Source: Candidatus Saccharicenans sp.
GTDB taxonomy: Bacteria; Acidobacteriota; Aminicenantia; Aminicenantales; Saccharicenantaceae
Direction of reading: 5' to 3'
Length of the DNA stretch: 64,000 nucleotides
Assembly: GCA_030017715.1 (NCBI GenBank)
Contig: JASEIU010000001.1
Coordinates: 272,677 to 336,676 of the forward strand
The position numbers and the translations under genes were made by a program. This document shows, one piece after another, positions 1 through 7,582 of the stretch (the stretch's first letter is position 1; the number at the start of each line of letters is the position of its first letter). The notes beneath the pieces are model-generated. The model was not told where the DNA came from. It was given only the letters and a program-made list of their open reading frames with translations, and did no database searches.

Positions 1-182
1 TTGAGCCAGGTGGCAAAGATATCAACGCATTTTTTTGGCTCATGCCCTTCCCAGCCACCCCAGACAATCAGGACCTTTTTTCGCGGTGTTTCATCTGCGG
101 TCCATGATCGGCTGAAGAGAAATGAGCAGCTTATTACCACTAACAAAAGGGTAATACCGGTTAAGGAAAATAATCTTCTCAA
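1..182 (-). CDS. ThuA-like domain protein, N-terminal part (cut by window edge)
   Basis: This minus-strand frame runs off the left edge, so only about 60 residues are visible. A TTG start at 182 follows an AAGGAG ribosome site. The first residues form a hydrophobic signal ending in VISC, which fits a lipobox, so a lipoprotein is likely. The mature part begins [18 protein letters not shown]; the [13 protein letters not shown]-type motif is characteristic of the ThuA family (trehalose utilisation, class I glutamine amidotransferase-like fold). ThuA proteins commonly neighbour Gfo/Idh/MocA oxidoreductases and DUF1080 proteins, both of which follow here. Exact substrate cannot be told. An opposite-strand frame over the same bases is a shadow. 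Confidence 0.75.
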   Translation of the reverse strand, partial: MRRLFSLTGITLLLVVISCSFLFSRSWTADETPRKKVLIVWGGWEGHEPKKCVDIFATWL

Positions 183-549
183 GGCTTTTCTCCTTTTCTA
201 CCTCATCGAATAGCAGTATCCAATAAAAGAATAATCTGGTCAAATCCTTAATCCGGTCCGGGTGAAAATGGATTGATTATTTTGTTCTTACTCGCCTTTT
301 TTGCAACACATTTTTCCTGTTTTTCCTGAGGCTGCTTATTTTTTCCCCGGACATGTTTTCCAGCCGATTATCCATTTTGCTTGTGTGGTCATCTTTTCTT
401 ATCTTGGGATCAAGTCCGATCTCCTGAAGTAATCGGAAACTAAATCTGGCCAATCCTTGATCTTCTCTCGGGGAAAATGGTCAATTTCTACACCAGAGAG
501 AAGGACAGATTGATTTGCCGGCAGTTAAGCTGTTAATATAGTTTGCGTC
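183..549. other. Intergenic region with an imperfect direct repeat
   Basis: No gene seen. Two roughly 45-base stretches at about 235-280 and 447-490 resemble each other: both contain TGG(T/C)CAAATCCTT-like text, then CGGGtGAAAATGG. They may be a decayed duplication. No clear promoter was recognised for either flanking gene. Confidence 0.4.
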
Positions 550-1062
550 ATGGATCTGGTGCTGTTTGAAAGTAAGATAAAATATGACACCTGGTTTAAG
601 TTTATTCTGATTCTACCAGTTCTTCTTTTTGTAATTCTGGGAGTTCTGTTTTTTCTCGACACTCGGGGGCAGGAAATCTTTCCCGATCAATCCGCTGAAG
701 AATCCGGCCAGGCCTGGGCGATAATGCTGGCCGCTGGCTTTCTTATGCTGGCAATTTTCTGGCTTGTTCTTCCGAAATCGATAGCAGTTATTCCGGAAGG
801 AATTGTGCTCAGGTTCAGGGCCTTCAGCTGGAAGATACCATTTGAAACCATTTCCTCTGTACAACCAGTCTCAGGGATATTTGTCTTCTGGGGCCATTCC
901 TGGATCACTTCCTTTAGCCACCAGATAGAAATAATCCGGAGAGGCAGGCTTAAAATCAGGATCTGCCCGGATAACCGCCGGCAATTTCTGGAGCAGGCAC
1001 AAATAGCCCTGTCTGACTGGAAGAGAACTCATACGGCCTGGAAAGCACCGGGCTATCTGTAA
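550..1062 (+). CDS. Hypothetical membrane protein with two N-terminal TM helices and a PH-like soluble part
   Basis: A 170-residue protein. Residues about 17-36 and 58-77 are strongly hydrophobic and read as two transmembrane helices, joined by an acidic loop. The C-terminal 90 residues start with PEGIVLRFRAFSWKIPFETISSV, reminiscent of bacterial PH-like domains in which a beta-rich domain follows two helices. No catalytic motif is visible. The ATG at 550 has no obvious Shine-Dalgarno sequence. The neighbour on the right converges from the minus strand with only 6 bases between. Function unknown; the PH-like assignment is an inference from layout. Confidence 0.65.
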   Translation: MDLVLFESKIKYDTWFKFILILPVLLFVILGVLFFLDTRGQEIFPDQSAEESGQAWAIMLAAGFLMLAIFWLVLPKSIAVIPEGIVLRFRAFSWKIPFETISSVQPVSGIFVFWGHSWITSFSHQIEIIRRGRLKIRICPDNRRQFLEQAQIALSDWKRTHTAWKAPGYL

Positions 1063-1068
1063 ATCTGG

Positions 1069-1878
1069 TTAATTCAGTTCCCGCAGCCAGATGTTCCGGA
1101 ATCTTACCGGATGGCTGTGGTCCTGAAGCATCAGCGGTAGTTTCGGAGCATGGGCTTTGTACGGGGGGCGTGCCTTGTGAGCCGTCGGGCCGGTGAGCTC
1201 CGCGTCGTGGTGGATCAGAATGCCGTTATGGAATACAGTCATCCGGGCCGGTCTTACCAGCTGTCCGCTGCTGCCGAATTCGGGCGCGATGAACACGATA
1301 TCATAGGTCTGCCATTCTCCGGGCTGGCGGCAGGCGTTGACCAGCGGGGGATACTGTCCGTAAATAGCTCCGGCCATGCCGTCGGCATAGGTTTTGTTTT
1401 CGTGAGAGTCGAGCACCTGGACTTCATACATTCCCATCAGGAAAACGCCGCTGTTGCCGCGGTCCTGGCCTGAGCCTTTTGGAGGCTTCGGCGCCATCCA
1501 CTCGATGTGTAGCTGGCAGCTTCCGAAGCCGTGTTTTGTCTGAATGGCCCCGGTTCCGGGAACCACTTCCAGGTAGCCATTTTCAACCTTCCAGCGAGCC
1601 GGCTGTCCTTTGGAGTCGACCCAGTTGAACAGGTTCTGGCCGTCAAAAATAACCACGGCATCGGAGGGGGGAGGAAGGGGCGGCAGCGGCGGGCCCGGGA
1701 TAACCACCGGCGGGAGAGGCCTTTCCGGGTCGTGAATGGCCCACTGGTCAAGAGATTTTTTCTGTTTTGCTTCGTTGCCCCTGGCCCCGATGGCCAGAGT
1801 AATCGAGATGCCGGAGACCAGAATAAAGAGAAGAAGAGCAAAGTAAATTTTAGGCTGGTTTCTTCTCAAAGTTTTCAT
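1069..1878 (-). CDS. DUF1080 (3-keto-disaccharide hydrolase-like) exported protein
   Basis: A 269-residue protein with a hydrophobic N-terminal signal (residues 11-30), a proline-rich linker with LPPVVIPGPPLPPLPPP, then a DUF1080 domain. Family marks include VIFDGQNLFNWVDSKG, RWKVENGYLEV, GNSGVFLMGMYEVQVLDS and the closing FRNIWLREL. DUF1080 is a concanavalin-like fold; members are implicated in hydrolysing 3-keto-glycosides made by Gfo/Idh/MocA-type dehydrogenases. An AGGAGGAAAG ribosome site precedes the ATG at 1878. The 295 bases between it and the upstream oxidoreductase hold no gene I can see. The proline-rich linker suggests attachment at or beyond a membrane surface. Confidence 0.85.
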   Translation of the reverse strand: MKTLRRNQPKIYFALLLFILVSGISITLAIGARGNEAKQKKSLDQWAIHDPERPLPPVVIPGPPLPPLPPPSDAVVIFDGQNLFNWVDSKGQPARWKVENGYLEVVPGTGAIQTKHGFGSCQLHIEWMAPKPPKGSGQDRGNSGVFLMGMYEVQVLDSHENKTYADGMAGAIYGQYPPLVNACRQPGEWQTYDIVFIAPEFGSSGQLVRPARMTVFHNGILIHHDAELTGPTAHKARPPYKAHAPKLPLMLQDHSHPVRFRNIWLRELN

Positions 1879-2173
1879 TTCTTTCCTCCTCAGCCTCAGC
1901 TGTTTGGTGTAAGCATAACCGTCCTGAAGATTGGAGCATCTTCAGGAGCAGCTGCTTTTCTTGCCTGTTATCTAATCTATTTTTTAATTATTAAAAAGCT
2001 CCGATATCAAGATTCTAATATGAACCTTTTGCTTTCGTTCCGCAATTGCCGGCACTTTCGGGGTCCAAAAGCGTTTTCTGCGTTTTCAGATTCGGTTTTC
2101 TCTTGTTGCCTTACCCTGACCTTTTCGCTCCTTTCGGGCGGAATCGATATCTTAATCCACCGGTCTATGTTTT

Positions 2174-3574
2174 TTAGAGCTCCCAGCCCGAACGATATTC
2201 TTTATGCAGATACTGATTGGCTTCGGGCAGGTTGGTGAACTGGAAGTTCTGGCTGTCCCATTCCAGCACCACATTGTCGTCCTTGAAGCGGAGAGCGATG
2301 TTGCCCAGGAGCATCATCTCGGTCAGCGGGCCGGAGTAGGAAAAATCGGTTGTGGATTTCTTCCCTTCCTTGATGGCGGCTATCCATTCTTCATGAATGC
2401 CGGGTGAGCGGGGGATTGTTTTCTCGGGGCGTTTGTAGTCGCGCATCAGCTCGTCGGGCAGCAGGCGCGGGTTTTCTCCGTAGGTGCTGCAGACCAGCAA
2501 TCCTTTATCGCCGACAAACAGGCAGCCGCCGCCGTCGTCGCCCAGCCGACGACCCTTCGGCAGCTCTTTGGGTCTCGGCGGCATCAGACCGCCGTCGTAC
2601 CAGACGAGTTTTACGGGCGGCAGACCGTCACGTTCGGGAAATTCGTAGCTAACGATTTCAGCCAGCGGATAGGAATCCCTGGTGAATTTGGTGGAGCTGG
2701 CCTGGACACGGATCGGCGCTCCGAGTTTCAGGGCCCAGAAAGGCTGGTCTATCAGGTGGGCTCCCATATCTCCCAGAGCCCCGGTGCCGAAGTCCCACCA
2801 GCCGCGCCAGTTGAACGGACAGTAAGCCGGATGGTAGGGCCGCCAGGGGGCCGGGCCGAGCCACAGATCCCAGGAGAGAGTGGGCGGACAGGACGGAATT
2901 TCCTTTGGAGCCTCTATTCCCTGGGGCCAGATTGGCCGGTTGGTCCAGACGTGAACTTCCCGCACCGGGCCGATGGCTCCGTCCCAGATCCATTCACAGA
3001 TCAGCCTGGCTCCTTCTTTGGAGTGACCCTGGTTGCCCATCTGGGTGACCAGGTTTCTTTTTTCGGCTTCCTGACGCAGCAGCCGGGCTTCCTTGACCGT
3101 ATGGGTGAGCGGCTTCTGGACAAAGACGTGCTTTCCCATCTTGATGGCCATCATGGCAATTGCGGCGTGGGTATGGTCGGGCGTGCTGACGGTGATGGCG
3201 TCTATAGTTTTTTCCCGTTCCAGCATCTCACGGAAATCGCGATATATGTGTGCCTTTTCATATTTGGCTTTGTGCTCGGGGAGATGGTGGTCGGAGGTCA
3301 GGAACTTTTCCATCATCGTGGCGTCGACATCGCACAGGGCCACGATGTTCTCGCTGCTGACGGACTGGACATCCGAAAATCCTTTGCCCCCGACTCCGAC
3401 GCAGCCGATATTCAGGGTATCGCTCGGGGCTTTTTTCTTCTTGTCTTTCTGCGCGCCGATCACATGGCGGGGGACAATCATAAACCCGGCGGCCGAAGCG
3501 GCTGTTTTTCCAAGGAATTCCCGACGGCTGAGTGACCCGGATAGTTTATTGGCTTTTATTTCTTTTTCAGTCAT
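2174..3574 (-). CDS. Gfo/Idh/MocA family oxidoreductase with Tat signal
   Basis: A 466-residue protein. The N-terminus carries SRREFLGKTAASAAGFMI, a twin-arginine signal, so export in folded form with bound NAD(P) is expected. The Rossmann part has LNIGCVGVGGKG and ALCDVD; then VSTPDHTHAAIAMMAIKMGKHVFVQKPLTHTV, whose EKP-type motif is QKP here, and GNQGHSKEGARL typical of the exported subfamily. A C-terminal GFO_IDH_MocA beta-sheet domain carries WDFGTGALGDMGAHLID. The ATG at 3574 follows a GGAGGT-like site. Neighbouring DUF1080 and ThuA genes suggest oxidation or further processing of sugars or glycosides outside the cytoplasm. Confidence 0.9.
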   Translation of the reverse strand: MTEKEIKANKLSGSLSRREFLGKTAASAAGFMIVPRHVIGAQKDKKKKAPSDTLNIGCVGVGGKGFSDVQSVSSENIVALCDVDATMMEKFLTSDHHLPEHKAKYEKAHIYRDFREMLEREKTIDAITVSTPDHTHAAIAMMAIKMGKHVFVQKPLTHTVKEARLLRQEAEKRNLVTQMGNQGHSKEGARLICEWIWDGAIGPVREVHVWTNRPIWPQGIEAPKEIPSCPPTLSWDLWLGPAPWRPYHPAYCPFNWRGWWDFGTGALGDMGAHLIDQPFWALKLGAPIRVQASSTKFTRDSYPLAEIVSYEFPERDGLPPVKLVWYDGGLMPPRPKELPKGRRLGDDGGGCLFVGDKGLLVCSTYGENPRLLPDELMRDYKRPEKTIPRSPGIHEEWIAAIKEGKKSTTDFSYSGPLTEMMLLGNIALRFKDDNVVLEWDSQNFQFTNLPEANQYLHKEYRSGWEL

Positions 3575-3780
3575 TTTAACCTCCTGTTCATATATTGCTT
3601 ATTATAGAAACAGGCCTGAGGTCAAGAAGAATTATGGCTGTTGGAAATCCGGCCGACAGCCTCGCCCATCGAAAATTGCCCGATTTATGGACAGGGTTAA
3701 ATTCCGGACGGACTGGAGGTTTATGTCTTGCCAGGTTGGAGAGATAAACCTATATTTAAGGTGAGGGATTGTGAGGGAAA

Positions 3781-4878
3781 GTGATGAACTTGGCCCAAAA
3801 ATGCAGCCGGCGCCGATTTATGCTGACGGGTCTGAGTGGCCTGGCGGCCGGATTGGGCGGCTGGCTGCAAGGGCCTTCTCTTGAGGAGAAATCAGAAACC
3901 AGGGGCGGCTCCCGTGTGGTTCAGGCCCGGGGAATAAAAATGACCGAGAACAGCTTCGAGCCGGCTTACTTAAGACTCCACCAGAGCGGTGAATTGAAGC
4001 CTCGCGGCCAGGAACTATGGGAGATTATGAAAGAGTGCCGGCTCTGCCCGCGAGAATGCAAAAAAGACAGGTTCAAGGGAATTAAAGGCGATTGTCAATC
4101 CGATTACCGGTTGAAGATTTCGGCTTTTCATCCCCATTTCGGAGAGGAGCGGCCGCTGGTCGGCAGGGGAGGCTCAGGGACCATTTTTTTCTCCAATTGC
4201 AGTCTGAGATGTGTCTTCTGTATTAACTGGGAGATAAGTCAGGGCGGGGCTGGTAAGCACCGAAGTCTTGAAGAACTGGCGGGCATGATGCTGGAGCTGC
4301 AGAGGATAGGCTGCCATAACATCAATTTGGTGACCCCAACCCATTATCTGCCGCACATACTGCTGGCCCTGGATATGGCTGCCGGAAGGGGGCTGCGGCT
4401 TCCGATCGTCTACAACACCCATGGCTGGGAAAAAGAAGAAATACTCAAGTACCTGGACGGAGTGGTGGACATCTATCTTCCTGATTTCAAGTACTGGAGT
4501 CCGTCGGTAGCTTCCCGTTTGTCTTCGGGCGCGAGAAGCTATCCGGAGTTGGCCAGAAAAGCCATGCTGGAAATGAACCGTCAGGTGGGGGTGGCCAGGC
4601 CGGCGGCCAACGGGCTGATGTACCGCGGCTTGATGATCAGACACCTGGTCCTGCCCAACCGTCTGGCGGGCTCTAAAGCAATCCTGACCTGGATAGCTGA
4701 GAATCTGCCCGGGGATACCTATATAAACATAATGTCACAATATCAGCCTGCCTACCGAGCCAGGGAATATCCTCAAATTGCCAGAAGCATTACCAGGTCT
4801 GAATACCGGGAAGTCGTGGAGCATGCCAGAAGCCTTGGCCTGACCAACCTGGATATCCAGGGTTACTGGTGGTTGTGA
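3781..4878 (+). CDS. Radical SAM protein, PflX/PFL-activase-like, with N-terminal Tat-type signal
   Basis: A 365-residue protein. The radical SAM cluster motif is NCSLRCVFCINWEISQ (C-x3-C-x2-C). An upstream cysteine set, CRLCPRECKKDRFKGIKGDC, is typical of the PflX (COG1313) branch of pyruvate formate-lyase activase homologs. The extreme N-terminus, CSRRRFMLTGLSGLAAGLG, is a good twin-arginine signal, unusual for an enzyme that needs SAM and an electron donor. A possible internal start is the ATG at 3940, preceded by GGGGAA, which would remove the signal and give a cytoplasmic protein. The reaction and substrate are unknown. No glycyl-radical enzyme is encoded nearby. The gene is monocistronic. 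Confidence 0.85.
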   Translation: MMNLAQKCSRRRFMLTGLSGLAAGLGGWLQGPSLEEKSETRGGSRVVQARGIKMTENSFEPAYLRLHQSGELKPRGQELWEIMKECRLCPRECKKDRFKGIKGDCQSDYRLKISAFHPHFGEERPLVGRGGSGTIFFSNCSLRCVFCINWEISQGGAGKHRSLEELAGMMLELQRIGCHNINLVTPTHYLPHILLALDMAAGRGLRLPIVYNTHGWEKEEILKYLDGVVDIYLPDFKYWSPSVASRLSSGARSYPELARKAMLEMNRQVGVARPAANGLMYRGLMIRHLVLPNRLAGSKAILTWIAENLPGDTYINIMSQYQPAYRAREYPQIARSITRSEYREVVEHARSLGLTNLDIQGYWWL

Positions 4879-4913
4879 AAATTGGGGACACAATCTACAT
4901 TTCCCAATTTTTT
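4878..4913. repeat. Short interspersed repeat, copy 1
   Basis: Begins at the radical SAM stop codon and has inverted ends AAAATTGGG and CCCAATTTT around GACACAAT, able to form a hairpin. The GGGGACACAAT core recurs at 5674-5703 (reverse), 15397-15430 and 19663-19698 (reverse). It looks like a REP-type miniature element; no transposase is present in this window. Confidence 0.7.
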
Positions 4914-4957
4914 CCAATTGTTTTCATCGCCGTTTCTTTTGGCTGAAAGCTGCTGAG

Positions 4958-5506
4958 TCATTTCCGGCTGATTTCGCCGCGTCGCAGCCGTCGATAAAGC
5001 TCCAGGGATTCCTTGATGATCTGAATGGCTTCTTCCGGTCCCATAAACTCTTCGACGATTGATTGTTTGTTTTCCAGAGCTTTATAGTCTTCAAAGAAAC
5101 GCTTAATTTCTTTTAAGGCGTGTGTCGGAAGCTGATTATGATGGGTATAATCTGCATAGAAGGGATCGGCTACAGCAACGGCAATTATCTTGTCATCCAG
5201 ACCTTTTTCATCGCGCATGCGCATTGCTCCGATAGCTCTGGCCTGAACGACAGCCAGGGGATGGACCGACTCCTGCATCAGGACGAGAACATCAAGAGGA
5301 TCGTTATCGTCACAGAATGAGCGCGGAATAAACCCATAGTTAGCCGGATAGAAAACAGCACTGTACAGTACCCGATCGAGCCGCAAGAAGCCAGATTCTT
5401 TGTCAAGCTCATACTTGTTCTTACTCCCTTTAGGAACCTCAATCACCGCCGGGAAAACCTTTTCGATTAACGTGTCATCCACGTATATGTCATGCCAGGG
5501 ATGCAT
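4958..5506 (-). CDS. ppa: Inorganic pyrophosphatase, soluble family I
   Basis: A 182-residue protein of the usual bacterial family I length. It hydrolyses pyrophosphate to two phosphates in the cytoplasm, pulling biosynthetic reactions forward. Visible family marks are EVPKGSKNKYELDKESG, the substrate loop with VFYPANYGFIP, and the metal-binding CDDNDPLDVLVL with its aspartates. The C-terminal region GLDDKIIAVAVADP and FFEDYKALENK is also typical. ATG at 5506 follows an AGGAGAATAAG site. It converges with the radical SAM gene and is divergent from the cysQ-like gene; no operon partner is evident. Confidence 0.95.
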   Translation of the reverse strand: MHPWHDIYVDDTLIEKVFPAVIEVPKGSKNKYELDKESGFLRLDRVLYSAVFYPANYGFIPRSFCDDNDPLDVLVLMQESVHPLAVVQARAIGAMRMRDEKGLDDKIIAVAVADPFYADYTHHNQLPTHALKEIKRFFEDYKALENKQSIVEEFMGPEEAIQIIKESLELYRRLRRGEISRK

Positions 5507-5673
5507 CTTATTCTCCTGCTTTTTAACTGCTTACTTTATCATGTTATCACGTTGGCTCGGGATGGACAATTTTTGCCTTGAGCCAGATTAAAACCGGGGA
5601 TAATAATTCTATTGCCTGATCAGAGCAGAAGAGTCGGTATCAGACTTAAGGAGACTCCGTTTCCTCCAGGCAT

Positions 5674-5703
5674 AAAAATATGGTAAATATGTATTGTGTC
5701 CCA
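5674..5703 (-). repeat. Short interspersed repeat, copy 2 (degraded), overlapping the start of cysQ
   Basis: Read on the minus strand it gives GTGGGACACAATACATATTT followed by ACCATATTTTT, matching the other three copies with several changes. The GTG start of the downstream gene lies inside it. Confidence 0.55.
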
Positions 5704-6562
5704 CATATTAAGCAGAAAGAATCTGGAAGAGCTGCTGGCTCTTATCGATCAGGCCGGAGCGGCGATCTTAGAGGTTTATAACCGCGCCGGCGGTGATTTC
5801 TCCATGGAGCTCAAAGAGGACCGCACTCCGCTGACCGAAGCCGACTGCGCCTCTAATTCAATAATCACTGAAGGGCTGCGCCGATTGTTCCCCGAGGTCC
5901 CCTTGATTTCTGAAGAAAACAGGGAAATTCCTTATGAGGTCCGCCGGAATTTTGAGTTCTGCTGGCTTCTCGACCCCCTTGACGGAACCAGGGAATTTTT
6001 GCAGCGAAACGGAGAATTCACCATTAACCTGGCTCTGATTCATAGGGGACAGCCGGTAGCCGGATTTATCTCCGTCCCCTGTCAGAATCTTTTTTATTAT
6101 GCCATTAGAGGAGAGGGGGCATATAAAATAGAGGCGTCCAGGCCCGGCGGTTGCGGAGAAAAAGAGCCTCGGAGAGAAAACGAGCTGGACCTCAAGAATA
6201 TATTTCCACTGCCGGGAGTCCGGCTGCGGGCCGCTGAGTTTTCGATGGCTCAGCCCGGCCTGGCAGTGGTGGCTTCCCGTTCCCATTTTGACGAGCAGAC
6301 GAGGGCTTTTGTAGAAAAGCTCAATCAGCCGGAGCTCACAAACCGCGGGTCATCACTTAAATTTGTGATGCTGGCTGAAGGGGTGGCGCACCTTTACCCC
6401 CGACTTGGCCGGACGATGGAGTGGGATACCGCTGCCGGGCAGGCAATCCTGGAAGAAGCCGGCGGTCAGGTGATGGATTTTTACGTCCGCCGCTCGCTTA
6501 CCTATAACAAGGCATCTCTGGAAAACCCGCCCTTTTTAGCCACCGCCCGCCTTCAGCGATGA
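5696..6562 (+). CDS. cysQ: 3'(2'),5'-bisphosphate nucleotidase / inositol monophosphatase family, CysQ-like
   Basis: A 288-residue member of the inositol monophosphatase superfamily. It probably removes the 3' phosphate from PAP/PAPS-type nucleotides. Metal-site motifs are visible: KEDRTPLTEAD, LISEENREIPYE (the SEE motif), FCWLLDPLDGTREFLQRNGEFT (DPLDGT) and TMEWDTAAGQAIL (WDxAAG). The DPLDGTREF string is the CysQ type rather than general IMPase. The only in-frame start after an upstream TAA is the GTG at 5696, which lies inside a repeat copy and has no Shine-Dalgarno sequence. The real start may therefore be non-canonical or recently created. Confidence 0.88.
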   Translation: MSHILSRKNLEELLALIDQAGAAILEVYNRAGGDFSMELKEDRTPLTEADCASNSIITEGLRRLFPEVPLISEENREIPYEVRRNFEFCWLLDPLDGTREFLQRNGEFTINLALIHRGQPVAGFISVPCQNLFYYAIRGEGAYKIEASRPGGCGEKEPRRENELDLKNIFPLPGVRLRAAEFSMAQPGLAVVASRSHFDEQTRAFVEKLNQPELTNRGSSLKFVMLAEGVAHLYPRLGRTMEWDTAAGQAILEEAGGQVMDFYVRRSLTYNKASLENPPFLATARLQR

Positions 6563-6639
6563 GAAGAAGTTCAGCAATTTCCCGTCACTAATTGAATGGA
6601 GGAGTAAAGTCAGGCTATAATTAATCTGAGAATGAAGAA

Positions 6640-7560
6640 ATGAGAGAAAGCATATATTTAGAATTTTTAAACCTCAATGACGAATCTCAAGTTAAGAATT
6701 TTTTCTTTAGTACACTTCTAGAAACTAACCATGATTATGGTTTTTTTGTCGATTGGAGTAAGGTTAAAGACAATGTTAAAAAATTTGATTTTGAACTAAA
6801 TCTTTTAAACGCTCTTATAAGGAATCCCCAATTTGATGAAACATTAATCCAGATATTAAAAAGATACCCTGAGGTGTTACCCTGTATCCCCCTGCTGTTA
6901 GCTGTTCGAGGAGAAGAGATAAAGATAGTAGAGGATTTATTTACTGAAGAGATTAGAATAATTGATTTTATTTTTTCAAATCACGATCTAAAAGATCGGG
7001 AAATTGGTCAGATATTGGTTTTCTTTGAAAAAACGGGCTTGAAAAAATTCTTCATGGAACTTGCAACGTCCAGCCTAAAGGATTATCTGTATGGAATCGA
7101 GGTTGGCACCGATTCCAATGCCAGGAAGAATAGAAGTGGTCAAATAGTTGAAATATATTTACATAAAAAGATATCAGAAATTATAGAAAAAGCAGAAAGT
7201 AGAATGGTGTTGATAGAACAACAATATTTTAAGAATCTTAATAAAAATGTTATACCTATTCCCCGGGGTTTGGAGGATAGAAAGTTTGATGTCGTAATAA
7301 TAAAGCCTGGCAAAGCCATCAATATTGAAATGAACTTCTATAACGTGGGCGGTTCTAAACCACAGGAAATTGTTGATTCTTATATTAACAGACAGAGAGA
7401 ATTGAAGAGAACGGGATGGGATTTTATCTGGGTTACCGACGGTCCAGGATGGAAAACTGGAAGAAGTCAAATGGAAAAAGCACTAAATGAGATTGATTTT
7501 GTTCTGAATTTGAAAATGGTTAATGTAGGTTTATTAGAAAAGATTTTAAGAGACATTTAA
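6640..7560 (+). CDS. Type II restriction endonuclease, DpnII/MboI family
   Basis: A 306-residue protein with the DpnII-family core GIEVGTDSNARKNRSGQIVE at about residues 149-168, followed by KFDVVIIKPGKAINIEMNFY, which reads as the D...E-x-N variant of the PD-(D/E)xK nuclease site, and then SYINRQRELKRTGWDFIWVTDG. DpnII itself cuts GATC; the target here cannot be deduced. The gene is strikingly AT-rich (some 60-base lines are near 20 percent GC) compared with GC-rich flanks, and uses A/T-ending codons. Together with the methyltransferase 22 bases downstream it forms a two-gene restriction-modification cassette likely gained by transfer. Confidence 0.88.
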   Translation: MRESIYLEFLNLNDESQVKNFFFSTLLETNHDYGFFVDWSKVKDNVKKFDFELNLLNALIRNPQFDETLIQILKRYPEVLPCIPLLLAVRGEEIKIVEDLFTEEIRIIDFIFSNHDLKDREIGQILVFFEKTGLKKFFMELATSSLKDYLYGIEVGTDSNARKNRSGQIVEIYLHKKISEIIEKAESRMVLIEQQYFKNLNKNVIPIPRGLEDRKFDVVIIKPGKAINIEMNFYNVGGSKPQEIVDSYINRQRELKRTGWDFIWVTDGPGWKTGRSQMEKALNEIDFVLNLKMVNVGLLEKILRDI

Positions 7561-7582
7561 AATAATGAAGGAAAATTCCATT

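Noticed and set aside
1150-1473. Plus-strand frame of 107 residues over the DUF1080 gene
   Set aside because: Shadow of the clearly real minus-strand gene; no motif or ribosome site.
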